Shown: positions 42,539 through 52,328, counted from the first letter of the stretch. The stretch is 64,000 nt of DNA from Acidimicrobiales bacterium (GCA_028285495.1 JANQPB010000011.1:32270-96269); one strand, 5' to 3'. Notes: generated from the sequence alone by a model not told the origin. A program made the numbers and translations.

Positions 42539-43635
42539 CCTCCCGCCGTCCGGCCGGTTGGCGGGCCCGGACCGGCACCTCGCTCGTCGTCGCCGCGCCG
42601 GTGCTCGCCGCAGCGTGCCTGCTGTCGGCGTGCGGATCGGGTGCCGACGACGGCACGCTCGACTCGGCGGCCGTCGCCGTGACCGCCGACGGCGACGAGG
42701 GCGGCACGACGACCGTCGCCGCCCCGATCGAGGCCGGACCGGGCGACACCGACGGCGCCGAGGGGGATCCGACCGACGGCGCGGCGGCCGCCGGCCCCGA
42801 TGACCACGTCGACGACACCGACGGCGCCGATGGACCGCCGGCGCCGGACGACCCGCTCCCAGCATCCGCACCGGAGCTGCGAGCGGCCCTCGTCGAGGCC
42901 GAGAGCGCCATCCGCAGCGACACCGTCGACGACCGCACGGCGGCGGCCTGGGGACGGCGACAGCAGCGCCTGTACCGCCACCTGGCCGATCACCCCGACT
43001 GGCTCGACGAGGTGTTGGCCATCGAGGACCCGGAGCTCCGGCGAGCGGCGGAGCTGAACTGGACGGCCAGGGTCAACCTCGATGCCCTCGTCGCCTCCCA
43101 CGGCTCGGAGACCGAGCTGCCGGCATGGCGGGTTGTGGCCCCCCGACCGATCGACGAGCTCCTCGGTTACTACCGCGATGGCGAGGCCGAGTGGGGCATC
43201 GAGTGGTCCTACCTCGCCGCCATCAACCTCATCGAGACCCGCATGGGCCGGATCGAGGGGATCTCGTCGGCCGGCGCCGTCGGGCCGATGCAGTTCCTGC
43301 CGACGACCTGGGCCGAGTGCTGCGACGGCGACGCCACGGACCCGGCCGACGCCATCCCCGGCGCCGCCCGCTACCTGACGATCCGGGGTGGACCCGAGGA
43401 CATGGAGCGGGCCATCTGGGGCTACAACAACTCCGACCACTACGTCGAGGCCGTCTCGGCCTACGCTGAGGTGCTGCGGGCCGACGAGCGGGCCTACCGC
43501 GGCTACCACGCCTGGCAGATCTTCTTCCGCACCACCGAGGGCTTGATCCTTCTGCCGGTCGGCTACGAGGAGACCGAGCCCGTGGCGGTTGCGGAGTGGC
43601 TGGCCGACCATCCCGATGCCTCGGTCGCCGGTTAG
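42535..43635 (+). CDS. Lytic transglycosylase (SLT-type) lipoprotein
   Basis: 366 residues. The signal peptide ends in the lipobox LLSAC at about residues 29-33, and an acidic linker (about 40-110) follows. The transglycosylase fold has the catalytic glutamate in INLIETRMGRIEGISSAGAVGPMQFLPTTW-type sequence, written here as INLIETRMG and SAGAVGPMQFLPTTW, then AARYLTIRGGPEDMERAIWG and YNNSDHYVEAV. It cleaves peptidoglycan from outside. It is translationally coupled to the DUF4214 gene (4-base overlap). Confidence 0.88.
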   Translation: MTSRRPAGWRARTGTSLVVAAPVLAAACLLSACGSGADDGTLDSAAVAVTADGDEGGTTTVAAPIEAGPGDTDGAEGDPTDGAAAAGPDDHVDDTDGADGPPAPDDPLPASAPELRAALVEAESAIRSDTVDDRTAAAWGRRQQRLYRHLADHPDWLDEVLAIEDPELRRAAELNWTARVNLDALVASHGSETELPAWRVVAPRPIDELLGYYRDGEAEWGIEWSYLAAINLIETRMGRIEGISSAGAVGPMQFLPTTWAECCDGDATDPADAIPGAARYLTIRGGPEDMERAIWGYNNSDHYVEAVSAYAEVLRADERAYRGYHAWQIFFRTTEGLILLPVGYEETEPVAVAEWLADHPDASVAG

Positions 43636-43817
43636 TGCGTCGACGCCGGCCCGCATGGCCCAGGAATCCGGCCACTTTGCCCAGCGCAATCGGTTCGTAG
43701 CTCCTCTACGATGGCCGGCGTCGAGTCCGCTCCCCCGAGGTTGAGGCGCTGTCCCAGAATCCGTTCGACCGACCGGCGGACCCCGTTCGCCGCGATGACG
43801 GTGGCGGCCGCAGGCCG

Positions 43818-44984
43818 GTGCTGGCAACGGAGCCGACCCCGATCCCTGACCCGTTCCCCGGACCGGCGCAGGGACCGGCCGGCCACTGGACGCAGACGAG
43901 CGTCCGCACCCGGCAGGCCCGTCGGCGCCGGCGCAAGCTCCGAGGCGTCGTCGCCCTCACGATCGTGTTCCTGGCGACGATGGCCGCGCTGGCCTGGTAC
44001 GTCTCGGGGAGGTCCGACAACTCGATCATCGCCGCCGGCGAGCCCTCCGAGCCGATCGACGTCGATGCGGGCGACGGCCAGACCAAAGCCGGCCCCGGCA
44101 CCGTGGCCGACGTGACGAGCCGCTCGGGGGTCGACGGGGACGTCCGCTCGTCTGCGCTGGCGGGCGCGACCACGACCGAACCGGCCGGGCCGAGCAGCTC
44201 GGACGGCGACGAGGCCGCCACGACCGCGTCGACGACGGCGCCTCGCTCGCCGAGCACGACCGCTCGCCGCCGATCGACCACGACGCCATCGACGGCCGCC
44301 CCGTCGTCGACGGTGGCCACGACCGCGCCGACCACGGCGCCGCCGACCACCGCCGCCCCCACGACGGCCGAGACCGCGACGACGACCGAGGGCACCACCA
44401 CCACGATCGCCGGCCTCACCAGCGGCACCCCGACCCCGGTCGGGGTCCAGGTCAGCACCGGCGACGGGCAGCCGCTGGCCGATGTGATCGTGGTCTTCAG
44501 CCCCGGAAGCCCCGTGTCGGACGGGGCCAGGACGGAGCGGGTCGTCACCGGCGACGACGGCTTCGCCGAGCTGACCCTGCTCTCGGGCTGCTACTCGATC
44601 GACTTCGACGCCCGCCACTCGGGAGAGCTCGTCAACGAGCCGCCGAAGCGTCGCTGCTTCAAGCCGGTCGGCGTCCAGCATCTCGTCGCCCTCACCGGTG
44701 AGCGGATCGAACGGCCCCCGGCATCGGGCTGCGCCTTCCGCCAGGGCGAGGACGCCAGGTGGTACCTGACCATCACCCAGGACGACGGCCGGTGGGCACT
44801 GCACTACCGGGCGCTCGACGAGTCGAACAACCGCGTGGTCATCCGTGACCAGACGCCGGTCGAGGCGACCGAGACCTCTCGCACCTACGCCTTCGACTCG
44901 TACCCCTTCAGGACCGGCCTCGCCGTTCGACTGGTGGCTGCCCATCCGAGCGGCAGCTCGGTTGCCATCGGCTGTTCGACCTGA
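43818..44984 (+). CDS. Single-pass membrane protein with carboxypeptidase-regulatory-like domain
   Basis: 388 residues from GTG 43818. An Arg-rich stretch (RTRQARRRRRKLR) precedes one membrane helix (GVVALTIVFLATMAALAWYV), a Thr/Ser/Ala-rich linker of over 100 residues, a beta domain like CarboxypepD_reg (TPVGVQVSTGDGQPLADVIV, TGDDGFAELTLLSGCYSIDF) and a C-terminal cysteine-containing beta part. The reading frame is open upstream: CTG at 43749, preceded by GAGGTTGAGG, would start the protein with SQNPFDRP, a common opening for such proteins. Function unknown. Confidence 0.7.
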   Translation: MLATEPTPIPDPFPGPAQGPAGHWTQTSVRTRQARRRRRKLRGVVALTIVFLATMAALAWYVSGRSDNSIIAAGEPSEPIDVDAGDGQTKAGPGTVADVTSRSGVDGDVRSSALAGATTTEPAGPSSSDGDEAATTASTTAPRSPSTTARRRSTTTPSTAAPSSTVATTAPTTAPPTTAAPTTAETATTTEGTTTTIAGLTSGTPTPVGVQVSTGDGQPLADVIVVFSPGSPVSDGARTERVVTGDDGFAELTLLSGCYSIDFDARHSGELVNEPPKRRCFKPVGVQHLVALTGERIERPPASGCAFRQGEDARWYLTITQDDGRWALHYRALDESNNRVVIRDQTPVEATETSRTYAFDSYPFRTGLAVRLVAAHPSGSSVAIGCST

Positions 44985-45007
44985 GCGCCATCGAGCTCGC
45001 CCGGCGG

Positions 45008-46417
45008 TCAGGCCGCCGACGGACCGCTCTCCTCCGGCGTCGGGCCCGGCCCCCATGTCACGAAGTCGCCGACCGACACCTGCAGCGCATCGGCCTCGAC
45101 GTCGAGCAACTGGACCCACACCCCCCGCTCGTCGCCGATGGAGCCAGGGAAGGCGAAGGCGTCGGCGTCGGGGGCCCACCCGGTGACGCTGTGGGTGTAC
45201 TGGGCGAAGAACGGCAGGTAGACCTCGGCGTACTTGCGGGTCAGGGCGAACTCGGCCGTGCGGTCGGTGGTCGGCACGGCCCCGTCGGCCGACCAGAAGT
45301 GCCAGGTGCCGAGCAGGCGACCGCTGGTGCGGACCGAGAGCCAGGCCAGGCGGGAGCCGTCCGGGCTCCACTCCCAGGCGGTGGCCGAGTCGTCACCGAC
45401 CACCTCCGACTCGCCGGTCTCGAGGTCGAGCACCACGAGCGAGCCGTCGTCGTCCGTGGCGGCGGCCGTCGGGCCGGCGACGTTCAGGCCGGCGGTCAGC
45501 GGGCCCTGGCTCCGGTCCGTCAGGCGCCGGTAGGCGACGCGGCGGCCGTCCGGGCTGACGACGAACCGGACCGGCCCGTCCATCGGCACGAGCTGCTCGA
45601 CGGTCCCGTCGGCCAGCGACACCAGGGCGAGCGACTCGTCGGCCACGACGAGCGCCCGCCCGCCGTCGACCCACGCCGGGGCGCTGTAGTCGGACCCCTG
45701 GTCGAGCACGATCGTGGGTTCGGCTGCGCCCGGCGTGTGGAGCTCCACCCGGTTCTGGGCCACGTGGGCCAGGACGGCCGGATCGGTCGTCGCCGGCGAC
45801 CAGGCGAGGAAGAACGGGGTGTCCTGGGCCACCGGCTCGGCCGGCTCACCCGGTTCGACCAGACCGAACTCGACCTGCCCCGGCTGGGCGGCGCTGCGGA
45901 GGTAGGCCAGGCGGGTGTCGTCGGCCGCCCACTGCAGGTAGAAGACCGGGAAGCCGGTTGCGTCGGACACGACGGGCTCACCGTCCGGCCGGCCCTCGTC
46001 GTCGAAGCCCTGGACGAGGACGACCTGGCGCTCGGGTGACGTCGAGCTCCAGACGAGCGACGTGCCGTCGCGCGACCACGTCGGTTGGGCCCCGTTCTCG
46101 CCGTCGACGCTGATCACCTGGAGGGCGCCACCATCCGGCCGGGCAACGGCGACGGCGGGCCCACTCCCGAGCGCGAGCTGGCCCCGGAGCCGACCGAGCA
46201 GGGCCCGGGTCGCCTCGTCCGTGTCGTCGTCCCGCTCGGGTGTGGCGTCGGGGTCGGCGCCGGCCCGGTCGTCCGGCTCATCGCCGCCGTCGGCGTCGTC
46301 GGTCGGTGCGGTCGTCGACGTCGACGACGAGGACGGTGAGGCGTCGTCGTCGGAGGACGAGCAGCCCGTGGCCACGAGCAGCCACAGCACCGCCAAGGCC
46401 AACCACCGTCTCCCCAC
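45008..46417 (-). CDS. Lipoprotein with WD40-like (TolB/PD40) beta-propeller
   Basis: 469 residues. Signal peptide LALAVLWLLVATGC with lipobox, then a Ser/Thr/Asp linker. Repeated propeller blades follow, each with a D-G-x-x-L/V-W/A pattern such as SRDGTSLVWSSTSP, ADDTRLAYLRSA, SPDGRRVAYRRLT and SPDGSRLAWLSVR. Such proteins form surface-located propellers for binding. No enzyme motif was seen. The start is a GTG. It lies opposite the APH gene. Confidence 0.8.
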   Translation of the reverse strand: MGRRWLALAVLWLLVATGCSSSDDDASPSSSSTSTTAPTDDADGGDEPDDRAGADPDATPERDDDTDEATRALLGRLRGQLALGSGPAVAVARPDGGALQVISVDGENGAQPTWSRDGTSLVWSSTSPERQVVLVQGFDDEGRPDGEPVVSDATGFPVFYLQWAADDTRLAYLRSAAQPGQVEFGLVEPGEPAEPVAQDTPFFLAWSPATTDPAVLAHVAQNRVELHTPGAAEPTIVLDQGSDYSAPAWVDGGRALVVADESLALVSLADGTVEQLVPMDGPVRFVVSPDGRRVAYRRLTDRSQGPLTAGLNVAGPTAAATDDDGSLVVLDLETGESEVVGDDSATAWEWSPDGSRLAWLSVRTSGRLLGTWHFWSADGAVPTTDRTAEFALTRKYAEVYLPFFAQYTHSVTGWAPDADAFAFPGSIGDERGVWVQLLDVEADALQVSVGDFVTWGPGPTPEESGPSAA

Positions 46418-46535
46418 GTGCGCTCCGATCGGGCAACCCTACTGGTCGCCGCCCACCCGATGCCCTACGGGGCGAGCGCCGAGGAGTCGGCCGAGGCTTT
46501 CCCTCGGGGCGGCCGGTGCAGTATCACTGGCACCC

Positions 46536-47576
46536 ATGACGGAGCTCAAGGGCATCGACCCCGGCCCGGTGACGGACTGGATCGAGGCCAACATCGACGG
46601 TGCCGCCGCCCCCTTCACGTTCGAGTTCATCACCGGCGGCCACTCGAACCTCACGTTCGCCGTGACCGCCGCCGACGGCCGGCGCCTGGTGCTGCGCCGA
46701 CCGCCGCTCGGCGCGGTGCTGGCCACCGCCCACGACATGGCCAGGGAGCACCGGATCATCTCCGCCGTCGGCCGGACCGACGTACCGGTCCCGAGAGCCC
46801 TCGGTCTGTGTGAGGACGAGGCGGTCAACGGGGCACCGTTCTACATCATGGAGTTCGTCGACGGCGTCGTCCTGCACGACGGCGAGATCACGGCCGAGGC
46901 CGTCCCCGACCACGACGTGCGCCGGCGGCTGTCCGGCTCGGTCGTCGACGTCCTCGCCGACCTCCACCTCGCCGACCACGAGGCGATCGGCCTCGGCGAC
47001 CTGGCCAGGACCGAGGCCTACCTCGACCGCCAGCTCAAGCGCTGGCGTGGGCAGTGGGAGAAGTCGAAGACCAGGGAGCTGCCCGACATGGAGGAGGCCT
47101 ACGAGCTCCTCGTCGAGGCCAAGCCCGAGCAGCGCTACACCGGCGTCGTGCACGGCGACTACCGGCTCGGCAACATGCTGATCGACCCGATCGGCGGGAC
47201 GGTCGCAGCGGTGCTCGACTGGGAGCTGTGCACGCTCGGTGACGTGCTGGCCGATGTCGGCTACATCCTCAACAACTGGGTCCAGCCAGGAGAGCCGAGC
47301 CTGCGGGGGGCGACGGCCAACCCGACGATGATCGGGGGGTTCACCACCCGGGAGGAGCTGGTCGAGGCCTACTCGGCCAGGACCGGGTTCGAGGTGTCGA
47401 ACGTCAACTACTACCGGGCGTTCCAGAACTGGCGGCTGGCCGCCATCGTCGAGGGGGTGATGGCCCGCTATCTGCAGGGGGTCATGGCCGACGACTCGGT
47501 CGACACCGACGAGTACAAGGTGCAGATCGAGAACCTGGCCGAGGAGTCGCTCCGCCTGCTGCGCACGCTGGGGTGA
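46536..47576 (+). CDS. Phosphotransferase-family (APH/ACAD10-type) protein
   Basis: 346 residues, protein-kinase-like fold. An N-terminal nucleotide loop HSNLTFAVTAADGRRLVLRR carries the lysine-equivalent region. The catalytic loop is VVHGDYRLGNMLID, and the metal-binding Asp is in AVLDWELCTLGDVLADVGYI. This subgroup is close to the kinase domain of ACAD10 and mycobacterial proteins near acyl-CoA dehydrogenases, so a role with hydroxylated acyl-CoAs is plausible. A TATCAC box lies upstream of the ATG. No acyl-CoA dehydrogenase is adjacent here. Confidence 0.88.
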   Translation: MTELKGIDPGPVTDWIEANIDGAAAPFTFEFITGGHSNLTFAVTAADGRRLVLRRPPLGAVLATAHDMAREHRIISAVGRTDVPVPRALGLCEDEAVNGAPFYIMEFVDGVVLHDGEITAEAVPDHDVRRRLSGSVVDVLADLHLADHEAIGLGDLARTEAYLDRQLKRWRGQWEKSKTRELPDMEEAYELLVEAKPEQRYTGVVHGDYRLGNMLIDPIGGTVAAVLDWELCTLGDVLADVGYILNNWVQPGEPSLRGATANPTMIGGFTTREELVEAYSARTGFEVSNVNYYRAFQNWRLAAIVEGVMARYLQGVMADDSVDTDEYKVQIENLAEESLRLLRTLG

Positions 47577-47665
47577 CGAGGCCGCCGACCGATGGGTCGG
47601 GCGGCCCAGGCGGCGGCGGGTTTTGCTCTGGGTGAGGTCGGGGGCCGTTCGTACCTTCGGCTGGT

Positions 47666-48427
47666 ATGGCGGACACCACCACACGGGGCCTCGGTCGAGC
47701 CGAGCGTCGACGCCTCGGCATCCCCGACACCAGCCCCCGCCCGGTCGGCCAGGGCTTCTGGATCGCAGCCTCGGTTGCGGCCGCCGGCATCGCCGTTCTG
47801 GCCGCCGGCGACAAGCTCGACACCCTGGGCGAGCGGGCGACCGCCGGGATCGAGGCCGCCGAGCTGATCGAGCTGGCCGACCGGGACGCGGCGGCGCCGG
47901 CCTCGCCGACCACGATTCCGCTCGACGTCGGAACCGAGGCCGTCCGGTCCTCGCGGCCCGCCGTCGCGATCGACGACCTCCCGGACCACGAGCGGGTCGG
48001 GCGCCTGGCCCTCGACGAGATCAGCTACCCGTGGGAGCGGATCCTGCCCGAGTGGACGATCGAGTTCCTCCCGGCCACCGACGGGCTCTACGGTCTGACG
48101 CTGGTGCCGGAGCGCCGGATCGAGATCTACGTGCGGGCCGACCAGTCGCCCGGCATGGTGGCCCACGTCGTCGCCCACGAGCTCGGCCACGCGGTCGACG
48201 TCACGCTCAACACCGGGCCGGAGCGGCGCCGCTGGTCGGAGCTGCGGGGCATCGCCTCGGCGCCGTGGTGGCCCGAGTCGGGGGCCAACGACTTCGCCAC
48301 CGGGGCCGGGGACTTCGCCGAGAGCTTCGCCGCCTGGCAGGTCGGGCCGGCCGGCTTCCGCAGCACGCTGGCCGACCCGCCGAACGGGGCCGAGATCGAC
48401 CTGCTGGCGGAGCTCAGCGCCGGCTGA
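47666..48427 (+). CDS. Membrane protein with HExxH metallopeptidase-like motif
   Basis: 253 residues. One membrane helix near residues 30-50 (GFWIAASVAAAGIAVLAAGD) is followed by an extracytoplasmic domain. It holds the zinc-binding-type HELGHAVD (in MVAHVVAHELGHAVDV) and a further acidic downstream helix with GDFAESFAAW, which could provide the third ligand. The overall pattern resembles small gluzincin-like or anthrax-toxin-like protease domains, but the family is not recognised. The ATG has TACCTT 8 nt upstream. Confidence 0.72.
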   Translation: MADTTTRGLGRAERRRLGIPDTSPRPVGQGFWIAASVAAAGIAVLAAGDKLDTLGERATAGIEAAELIELADRDAAAPASPTTIPLDVGTEAVRSSRPAVAIDDLPDHERVGRLALDEISYPWERILPEWTIEFLPATDGLYGLTLVPERRIEIYVRADQSPGMVAHVVAHELGHAVDVTLNTGPERRRWSELRGIASAPWWPESGANDFATGAGDFAESFAAWQVGPAGFRSTLADPPNGAEIDLLAELSAG

Positions 48428-48450
48428 GGAGCCGGGCGACCGACCGTCTC

Positions 48451-48789
48451 CTACACGGCGTCGGTGCCGGTCTCCCCGGTTCGGATCCGTACCAGCTCGC
48501 CAACCGAGGTCACCCAGATCTTGCCGTCGCCGATCTTGCCGGTCTGGGCCCCCTTGGCCACCGCCTCGACGACCGCGGCGGAGCTGGCCTCGTCGACCAC
48601 GATCTCGACCTTCACCTTCGGCACGAAGTCGACCCGGTACTCCGCCCCTCGATACGTCTCGGTGTGACCACCCTGGCGGCCGAAGCCCTTCACCTCGGTG
48701 ACGGTCATGCCCTGGACCCCGACGGCATCGAGCGCCGACTTGACCTGATCGAGCATGTGGGGCTTGATGACCGCGGTGACGAGCTGCAT
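48451..48789 (-). CDS. glnB: Nitrogen regulatory protein P-II
   Basis: 112-residue trimeric signal protein that senses ATP/ADP and 2-oxoglutarate and controls nitrogen metabolism. It has the T-loop [15 protein letters not shown] with Tyr51, the usual site of covalent modification in PII proteins, and the B/C-loop residues in [22 protein letters not shown]. The start is 6 nt after TAGGGT on the minus strand, so the mRNA is probably leaderless. Its common partners amtB and glnD are not here; this gene stands alone. glnB versus glnK cannot be decided. Confidence 0.93.
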   Translation of the reverse strand: MQLVTAVIKPHMLDQVKSALDAVGVQGMTVTEVKGFGRQGGHTETYRGAEYRVDFVPKVKVEIVVDEASSAAVVEAVAKGAQTGKIGDGKIWVTSVGELVRIRTGETGTDAV

Positions 48790-48955
48790 ATCACGACCCT
48801 ACTCGCCGCTGCTCGAGCTGTGAAAGGGCCTCCGGGGCCGAGGTGACCCGCGCCACATTGGGCGAGCGGCGTGTCACCGTCGGTCAAGTTTCTCGGAATC
48901 GAAAGGCCCCAGGGAGTGCTTGGCCCCGCCGATTCCTACTACCGTCTGGTCCCGT

Positions 48956-51235
48956 ATGGCACACGCAGTGATGGATCCAGCGGATCAAGCGGCGGACGAG
49001 ACGGCCACGGGGGGCCAGTCCCGCACCCCGTTCCGGGCCAGCCAGCTGTGGCTCGGCGTCGGCCTCGCCATCGCCGGTGTCACCGTGTTGTCCGGCCTGG
49101 CCGCCTACGTGTTCAACTTCAGCGACGACTCGGAGATCCAGCGCAAGGTCTTCGTCAACATCCCCGGCTCGTTCAAGCTGGCCTTCTACACCATCCTTCC
49201 GGTGCTGCTCGTGTGGGGCTCGCTGCAGATGTCGTACCGGGTCCGCAACTGGGAGCGGGGCGCCCCAGACAAGCGCACCACCAACCGCAAGAACCTGAAG
49301 CGCCGCCTGGCCGACTTCCGGGCCGGCATCTACATGCAGACCCTGATGCGCGAGCCGGGCGCCGGGATCATGCACTCGCTGATCTACTTCAACTTCATCA
49401 TCCTGCTCGGCGTCACCACCGTGCTGGAGATCAACCACCAGCTGCCCGACGACCTCCAGTTCCTCAACGGCAACGTCTACAAGGCCTACGCCCTGATCGG
49501 CGACCTGGCCGGCGTCGGCTTCCTGCTCGGCATGGGCATCGCCATCGTCCGCCGCTACGGCCCCACCCGCTGGCGGCCCTACCGGATCGCCATCAAGAGC
49601 CGGCCCGAGCACGCCGTCATCCTCGGCGTGCTCACCGCCATCGGCGTGACCGGCTTCGGCGCCGAGGCGTTCCGCATCGCCCTGCAGGGCAACCCCGACT
49701 TCGAGCGGTGGTCGGTGATCGGCTACCCGCTCGCCCTTGCCGTCGATGGGATGGGCAACCTCAGCGGCTGGCACCAGGCGTGGTGGATCGCCCACGTCGT
49801 CAGCTTCTGCGCCTTCCTGGCCATCATCCCCGGCACGATGATGCGCCACATGTTCACCTCGCCGATGAACATGTACCTCAAGGACCGTGAGCGCCCCAAG
49901 GGGGCGATGAAGGCGATGCCCGACCTCGAGAGCACCGAGCTGGAGACGTTCGGGGCCTCGACCGTCGAGTCGTTCACCTGGAAGCAGCTGCTCGACACCG
50001 ACGCCTGCACCATGTGCGGTCGCTGCACCTCGGTCTGCCCGGCCCACGCAACCGGCAAGCCGCTCGACCCCCGCGAGATCGTGCTCAAGACCGGCGAGGT
50101 CATGGCCCGCACCGGCGACCCCGCCGTCCCGCCACCGATCGGCGTCGACGCCGAGATCACGGTCGAGGCCAATTGGATGTTCGACCGGATCACGACCGAG
50201 GAGCTGTGGTCGTGCACGTCGTGCAAGGCGTGCGACGAGATCTGCCCGGTCAACATCGAGATCCTCGACAAGATCCTCGACATGCGCCGCTACCTGACGT
50301 TGATGGAGTCGAACTTCCCGACCGAGCTCGGCAACGCCTTCCGGGCGATGGAGAACTCGTCGAACCCGTGGGCGATGAGCCAGACGACCAGGCTCGACTG
50401 GGCCAAGGGCCTCGGCGTCGACGTGGTCGAGCCCGAGCCGGTGACGAGCGACGACGGAGCCGACGTCAACGAGATCCTCAGCCACGAGTACCTGTACTGG
50501 GTCGGCTGCGCCGGCTCGTTCGACGACAAGAACCAGAAGGTCTCCCAGGCGATGTCGAAGCTGATGCAGCGGGCCGGCATCGATTTCGCCGTGCTCGGCC
50601 CGGCCGAGCTGTGCACGGGCGACCCGGCCCGCCGCTCCGGCAACGAGTACCTGTTCCAGATGCTGGCCAAGCAGAACGTCGAGACCCTCAACGGGCTCGG
50701 GGTTCGCAAGATCATCACCCAGTGCCCGCACTGCTTCAACACCCTGGCCAACGAGTACCCGCAGCTCGGCGGGCACTACGAGGTGGTCCACCACAGCCAG
50801 TTCCTCGAGGAGATGATCGCCGAGGGCCGCCTCGACGTCAGCGAAGCCACGCTGGAGGAGCGGATCGTCTATCACGACTCCTGCTACCTGGGCCGCCACA
50901 ACGACGTCTACCTGGCGCCCCGCAAGGTCATCGGCTCGCTGAAAGGCGTGCAGCTGATCGAGGCCGGGCGCAACGGCACGAAGGGCATGTGCTGCGGCGC
51001 CGGCGGCGCTCGCATGTGGATGGAGGAGACGATCGGGACCAAGGTCAACGACGACCGGTCACGCGAGCTGATCGAGACCGGCGCCTCCCGCATCGCCACC
51101 GCCTGCCCGTTCTGCTACGTGATGATGGACGACGGGGTCAAGGGCCACGGCTTCGAGGAGACCGACGTCCGGGTGGCCGACATCGCCATGCACGTCCTCG
51201 ACGCCATCGAAGCGGGCGAGGCCAAGTCGAGCTGA
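48956..51235 (+). CDS. Membrane Fe-S oxidoreductase, EtfD-like (ETF:menaquinone)
   Basis: 759 residues. An N-terminal membrane part with five or six helices, a NarI/cytochrome-b-like bundle (VGLAIAGVTVLSGLAAYVFN; IYFNFIILLGVTTVLE; LGMGIAIV), is followed by a ferredoxin domain with two 4Fe-4S motifs (CTMCGRCTSVCP from residue 351; CTSCKACDEICP from 420). Two CCG domains follow (CPHCFNTLANEYP; DSCYLGRHNDVY; GMCCGAGGARMWMEE; ACPFCYVMM), as in heterodisulfide-reductase-like proteins. Mycobacterial Rv0338c/EtfD has this layout and carries electrons from ETF to menaquinone in fatty-acid oxidation. ETF genes are not adjacent. Confidence 0.85.
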   Translation: MAHAVMDPADQAADETATGGQSRTPFRASQLWLGVGLAIAGVTVLSGLAAYVFNFSDDSEIQRKVFVNIPGSFKLAFYTILPVLLVWGSLQMSYRVRNWERGAPDKRTTNRKNLKRRLADFRAGIYMQTLMREPGAGIMHSLIYFNFIILLGVTTVLEINHQLPDDLQFLNGNVYKAYALIGDLAGVGFLLGMGIAIVRRYGPTRWRPYRIAIKSRPEHAVILGVLTAIGVTGFGAEAFRIALQGNPDFERWSVIGYPLALAVDGMGNLSGWHQAWWIAHVVSFCAFLAIIPGTMMRHMFTSPMNMYLKDRERPKGAMKAMPDLESTELETFGASTVESFTWKQLLDTDACTMCGRCTSVCPAHATGKPLDPREIVLKTGEVMARTGDPAVPPPIGVDAEITVEANWMFDRITTEELWSCTSCKACDEICPVNIEILDKILDMRRYLTLMESNFPTELGNAFRAMENSSNPWAMSQTTRLDWAKGLGVDVVEPEPVTSDDGADVNEILSHEYLYWVGCAGSFDDKNQKVSQAMSKLMQRAGIDFAVLGPAELCTGDPARRSGNEYLFQMLAKQNVETLNGLGVRKIITQCPHCFNTLANEYPQLGGHYEVVHHSQFLEEMIAEGRLDVSEATLEERIVYHDSCYLGRHNDVYLAPRKVIGSLKGVQLIEAGRNGTKGMCCGAGGARMWMEETIGTKVNDDRSRELIETGASRIATACPFCYVMMDDGVKGHGFEETDVRVADIAMHVLDAIEAGEAKSS

Positions 51236-51274
51236 TCGGACTCGGCCGGCCCCCGTCCGCCGGCCGAGCGAGGC

Positions 51275-52243
51275 TCAGCGTTCGAAGGCCCGAGCGAGCG
51301 CGGCGTCCTCGTCAGCAGTCCAGCGGATCGAGGTCGGGTGGTCAGGCACGAAACCGTTCGAGCCGTGGAAGGCGCCGGGGTAGACGTGCAGGTCGACGGG
51401 GACCCCGGCCGTCATGAGGGCTCGGGCGTAGGCGATGTCCTCGTCGAGGAAGAGGTCGAACTCCCCGACGTTGATGTAGGCCGGCGGCAGGCCGACCAGC
51501 CCCTCGGGCTCGGCCATCGCCGGCGACGCCCAGGGTGACACCGACGAGCGGTCGGCGTCGGCGAGGTAGGCCGCCCAGCCGGCGGCGTTGGCCTCCCGGT
51601 TCCACGCTCGAGGATCGACGATGGCGTGCGTGCTCGGCGCGGTGTTGGTGTGGTCGACCATCGGGAACACGAGCAGCTGGAAGCAGATCGACGGCCCGCC
51701 CCTGTCCTTGGCCATGAGCGCCAGGCCGGCGGCCAGTCCCCCGCCGGCGCTGGCTCCGCCGACGGCGATGCGCCCGGCGTCGACGCCGAGCTCGGCGGCG
51801 TTGCCGGCCAGCCACGACAGGCCGGCATAGCAGTCGTTCATCGGGGCCGGGAACGGGTGCTCGGGAGCCAACCGGTACTCGACCGAGGCCACCAGGCAGC
51901 CGAGCTGGTCGGCCCAACGGGCACACTTGGCATCGTCCATGGCGATCGAGCCGAGGACCATGCCGCCGCCGTGGATCCAGTAGAGGGCGGGAGCGTCGGC
52001 GGCCAGGCCGGCCGGCCGGTAGAGCCGGACCAGGACCTCGGGTGCGCCGTCGAGGCCCGGCACCATCACGTCCTCGGTGGTGAGCCCGGCCGGCGGTTCG
52101 GGCGTTGGCACGGCACCGAGCAGCGCCTCGACGCCGATCCTGGTCTGCTCGATGTTGGAGAGGTCGAGCAGGTCGGCCGGCATCAGGTCGAGTGCGGCCC
52201 GGTGGTGGTCGTCGAGGCGGGAGGCGAGGTCGATCGGTTCCAT
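51275..52243 (-). CDS. Alpha/beta hydrolase, hormone-sensitive-lipase-like esterase
   Basis: 322 residues. Oxyanion-hole motif YWIHGGGMVLGS, catalytic serine in VGGASAGGGLAAGLAL, the aspartate region GEFDLFLDEDIAY and the histidine in PGAFHGSNGF. It belongs to the HSL-like carboxylesterase family acting on short-chain esters. The start at 52243 has TAGCGT 7 nt upstream on the minus strand. The upstream reading to 52495 would lie across the divergent promoter of the flavoprotein gene. Confidence 0.9.
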   Translation of the reverse strand: MEPIDLASRLDDHHRAALDLMPADLLDLSNIEQTRIGVEALLGAVPTPEPPAGLTTEDVMVPGLDGAPEVLVRLYRPAGLAADAPALYWIHGGGMVLGSIAMDDAKCARWADQLGCLVASVEYRLAPEHPFPAPMNDCYAGLSWLAGNAAELGVDAGRIAVGGASAGGGLAAGLALMAKDRGGPSICFQLLVFPMVDHTNTAPSTHAIVDPRAWNREANAAGWAAYLADADRSSVSPWASPAMAEPEGLVGLPPAYINVGEFDLFLDEDIAYARALMTAGVPVDLHVYPGAFHGSNGFVPDHPTSIRWTADEDAALARAFER

Positions 52244-52328
52244 GCCCCGGACGCTAGTTGGGGTCGGCGTGGCGTTCCCAGGCGACGACGCCCGGTCGGC
52301 GTCACTCCGGCGCAGTAGGGTCACGACC

